Assembly: GCF_009184865.1 (NCBI RefSeq)
Contig: NZ_CP045096.1
Coordinates: 5,580,001-5,644,000, forward strand
Direction of reading: 5' to 3'
From: Streptomyces phaeolivaceus
GTDB lineage: Bacteria; Actinomycetota; Actinomycetes; Streptomycetales; Streptomycetaceae
DNA: 64,000 nucleotides
The position numbers were made by a program, and so were the translations under genes. Below the pieces are notes generated by a model. That model did no database searches and had not been told where the DNA came from. It worked only from the letters and a program-made list of their open reading frames with translations. Shown here piece after piece: positions 62,780 to 64,000 of this stretch (the stretch's first letter is position 1; the number at the start of each line of letters is the position of its first letter).

Positions 62780-63441
62780 CGATCCGTGTACTGATCGCCG
62801 ACGACCAGATGATGGTCCGCGAGGGCTTCTCCGTGCTGCTCGGCGCGATGCCGGACATCGAGGTGGTCGGCGAGGCGGTGAACGGCCGGGACGCGGTCGA
62901 CCGGGTCCGGGAGCTGTCGCCGGATGTCGTCCTGATGGACATCCGGATGCCCGAGCTGAACGGCATCGAGGCCACCCGGGAGATCGTGGCGTCGGGCGGC
63001 GGGGCGAAGGTGCTGGTGCTGACCACGTTCGACCTGGACGAGTACGTGTACCAGGCGCTGCGCGCGGGAGCGTCCGGCTTTCTCCTGAAGGACGCCTCCG
63101 CGCGGCAACTGGCCGACGGGGTACGGGTGGTGGCCGCCGGTGAGGCACTGCTCGCGCCGTCCGTCACCAAGCGTCTGATCACGGAGTTCTCCAAGCTGGC
63201 GCAGGCCCCCCGCCCGTCGGCGGCCACCCAGCTGGCGTACGGCGAACTCACCGACCGTGAGACCGAGGTCCTGGTGCTGATCGCCCAGGGACTGTCCAAC
63301 TCGGAGATAGCCGAGCGGCTGGTGGTCGCCGAGTCCACGATCAAGACCCATGTGAGCCGGATCCTGGTCAAGCTGGGCCTGCGGGACCGCACCCAGGCGG
63401 CGGTGTTCGCGTACGAGGCGAGACTGGTCACGCCCGCCTGA
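62776..63441 (+). CDS. NarL-family response regulator (system 2)
   Basis: This 221-residue regulator is very close to that of system 1: DDQMMVREGFSVLLGAMPDI, VVLMDIRMPELNGIEATREI, FDLDEYVYQALRAGASGFLL and the HTH LTDRETEVLVLIAQGLSNSE then IAERLVVAESTIKTHVSRIL. The recognition helix differs by only a few residues (ESTIKTHVS against EQTVKTHVG), so cross-binding of operators is likely. ATGA overlap with its kinase. Confidence 0.95.
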   Translation: MTIRVLIADDQMMVREGFSVLLGAMPDIEVVGEAVNGRDAVDRVRELSPDVVLMDIRMPELNGIEATREIVASGGGAKVLVLTTFDLDEYVYQALRAGASGFLLKDASARQLADGVRVVAAGEALLAPSVTKRLITEFSKLAQAPRPSAATQLAYGELTDRETEVLVLIAQGLSNSEIAERLVVAESTIKTHVSRILVKLGLRDRTQAAVFAYEARLVTPA

Positions 63442-63502
63442 GGGACCCCAGGCCGGCCGGACACCCCTGGTCAGAAAGGGGGAACCGGGCTAGCGTCGCC
63501 GC

Positions 63503-64000
63503 ATGGCAGCTGCTTCCGACCTCGCTTTCGACCCGTGGGACCCCGACTTCGTGGCCGACCCGTACCCGGCGTACGCGGAGCTGCGGGCAAGGGGCAGGGT
63601 GCGGTACTTCGAGCCCACGAACCAGTGGCTCGTCCCGCATCACGCCGATGTCTCGGCACTGCTGCGGGACCGGCGGCTCGGGCGGACGTATCAGCACCGG
63701 TTCACGCACGAGGACTTCGGGCGGACGGCGCCGCCGGCGGAGCACGAGCCGTTCCACACGCTGAACGACCACGGGATGCTCGACCTGGAGCCGCCGGACC
63801 ACACGCGGATCAGGCGGCTGGTGTCGAAGGCGTTCACCCCGCGCACGGTGGAGCGGCTGAAGCCGTATGTGGAGGAGCTGGCCGGTGAGCTGGTGGCCGG
63901 GCTGGTGGCGGCCGGCGGGGGCGACCTGCTGACGGATGTGGCGGAGCCGCTGCCGGTGGCGGTGATCGCGGAGATGCTCGGGATCCCGGAGTCGGACCGG
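63503..64000 (+). CDS. Cytochrome P450, 5' part only
   Basis: The first 166 residues of a bacterial P450 are present: FDPWDPDFVADPYPAYAELR, RYFEPTNQWLVPHHADVSAL, the C-helix DLEPPDHTRIRRLVSKAFTP and EPLPVAVIAEMLGIPESDR. The I-helix, ExxR and haem-Cys motifs lie beyond the right edge. The start ATG 63503 has GGGGGAACCGG upstream. The substrate cannot be guessed from this part. Confidence 0.92.
   Translation, partial: MAAASDLAFDPWDPDFVADPYPAYAELRARGRVRYFEPTNQWLVPHHADVSALLRDRRLGRTYQHRFTHEDFGRTAPPAEHEPFHTLNDHGMLDLEPPDHTRIRRLVSKAFTPRTVERLKPYVEELAGELVAGLVAAGGGDLLTDVAEPLPVAVIAEMLGIPESDR

Overview
The window is high-GC actinobacterial chromosome, almost certainly Streptomyces or a close relative. 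The supporting signs are strong G/C bias in third codon positions, frequent GTG and TTG starts, a dnaK-grpE-dnaJ-hspR operon with HspR (HAIR) operators, an XRE/DUF5753 plus DUF397 regulator pair, and interspersed GC-rich inverted repeats between genes. I saw no tRNA, rRNA, CRISPR array or complete insertion sequence.

Layout. 1-3.3 kb: a membrane-anchored NACHT ATPase (cut by the left edge), an anti-sigma-type ATPase, and an XRE/DUF397 pair. 3.3-7.8 kb: three tandem secreted FG-GAP beta-propeller proteins. 8-12 kb: a small hypothetical gene, an EtfD-like membrane Fe-S oxidoreductase, and a degenerate WecA/MraY-like membrane protein. 12.1-16.4 kb: the heat-shock operon. 16.5-27.5 kb: an accessory region. 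It holds a decayed fibronectin-III gene, a TraG/VirD4-like membrane protein without a P-loop, an M48 peptidase remnant, and then a plus-strand run of small protein, HerA-type ATPase, calpain-like protease, three tandem small paralogues and further unknown genes. It ends with an orphan sugar-binding lipoprotein. 27.6-31 kb: the ATP-grasp / alpha-E / transglutaminase operon. 31.4-35.2 kb: three paralogous LuxR-type regulators beside a small secreted peptide with a duplicated ADSVW motif and a Rieske-like protein lacking cluster ligands. 35.4-39.5 kb: a PPOX-fold protein, clpB with its own HAIR site, and a YbjN protein. 39.5-42 kb: an aminotransferase, with a YoeB/YefM-type toxin-antitoxin pair lying between it and a second copy of its 3' end. 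42-43.4 kb: three tandem Gly/Cys-rich one-TM proteins, each with a copy of the same dyad element upstream. 43.8-50.3 kb: DUF2617, a membrane spermidine-synthase-like protein, a CoxG-like SRPBCC protein, an aldose epimerase, pyrE and fba. 50.6-56.4 kb: a DHA2 exporter, DUF3151, and a tryptophan-to-anthranilate (kynurenine) gene group. 56.6-63.4 kb: a DUF1023-like hydrolase, an acyltransferase and two tandem NarL-type two-component systems. The window ends inside a cytochrome P450 gene.

How genes work together. HspR probably controls both its own operon and clpB through CTTGAGT-N7-ACTCAAG sites. Tryptophan dioxygenase, an alpha/beta-hydrolase formamidase candidate and kynureninase would together give anthranilate. 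The clearest candidates for undescribed systems are the HerA ATPase / dead TraG-like protein / calpain cluster (16.9-25.6 kb), the LuxR trio with the ADSVW peptide (31.4-35.1 kb), and the Gly/Cys-rich triplet with its repeated dyad (42-43.3 kb). All functions are read from sequence motifs; no database search was run.
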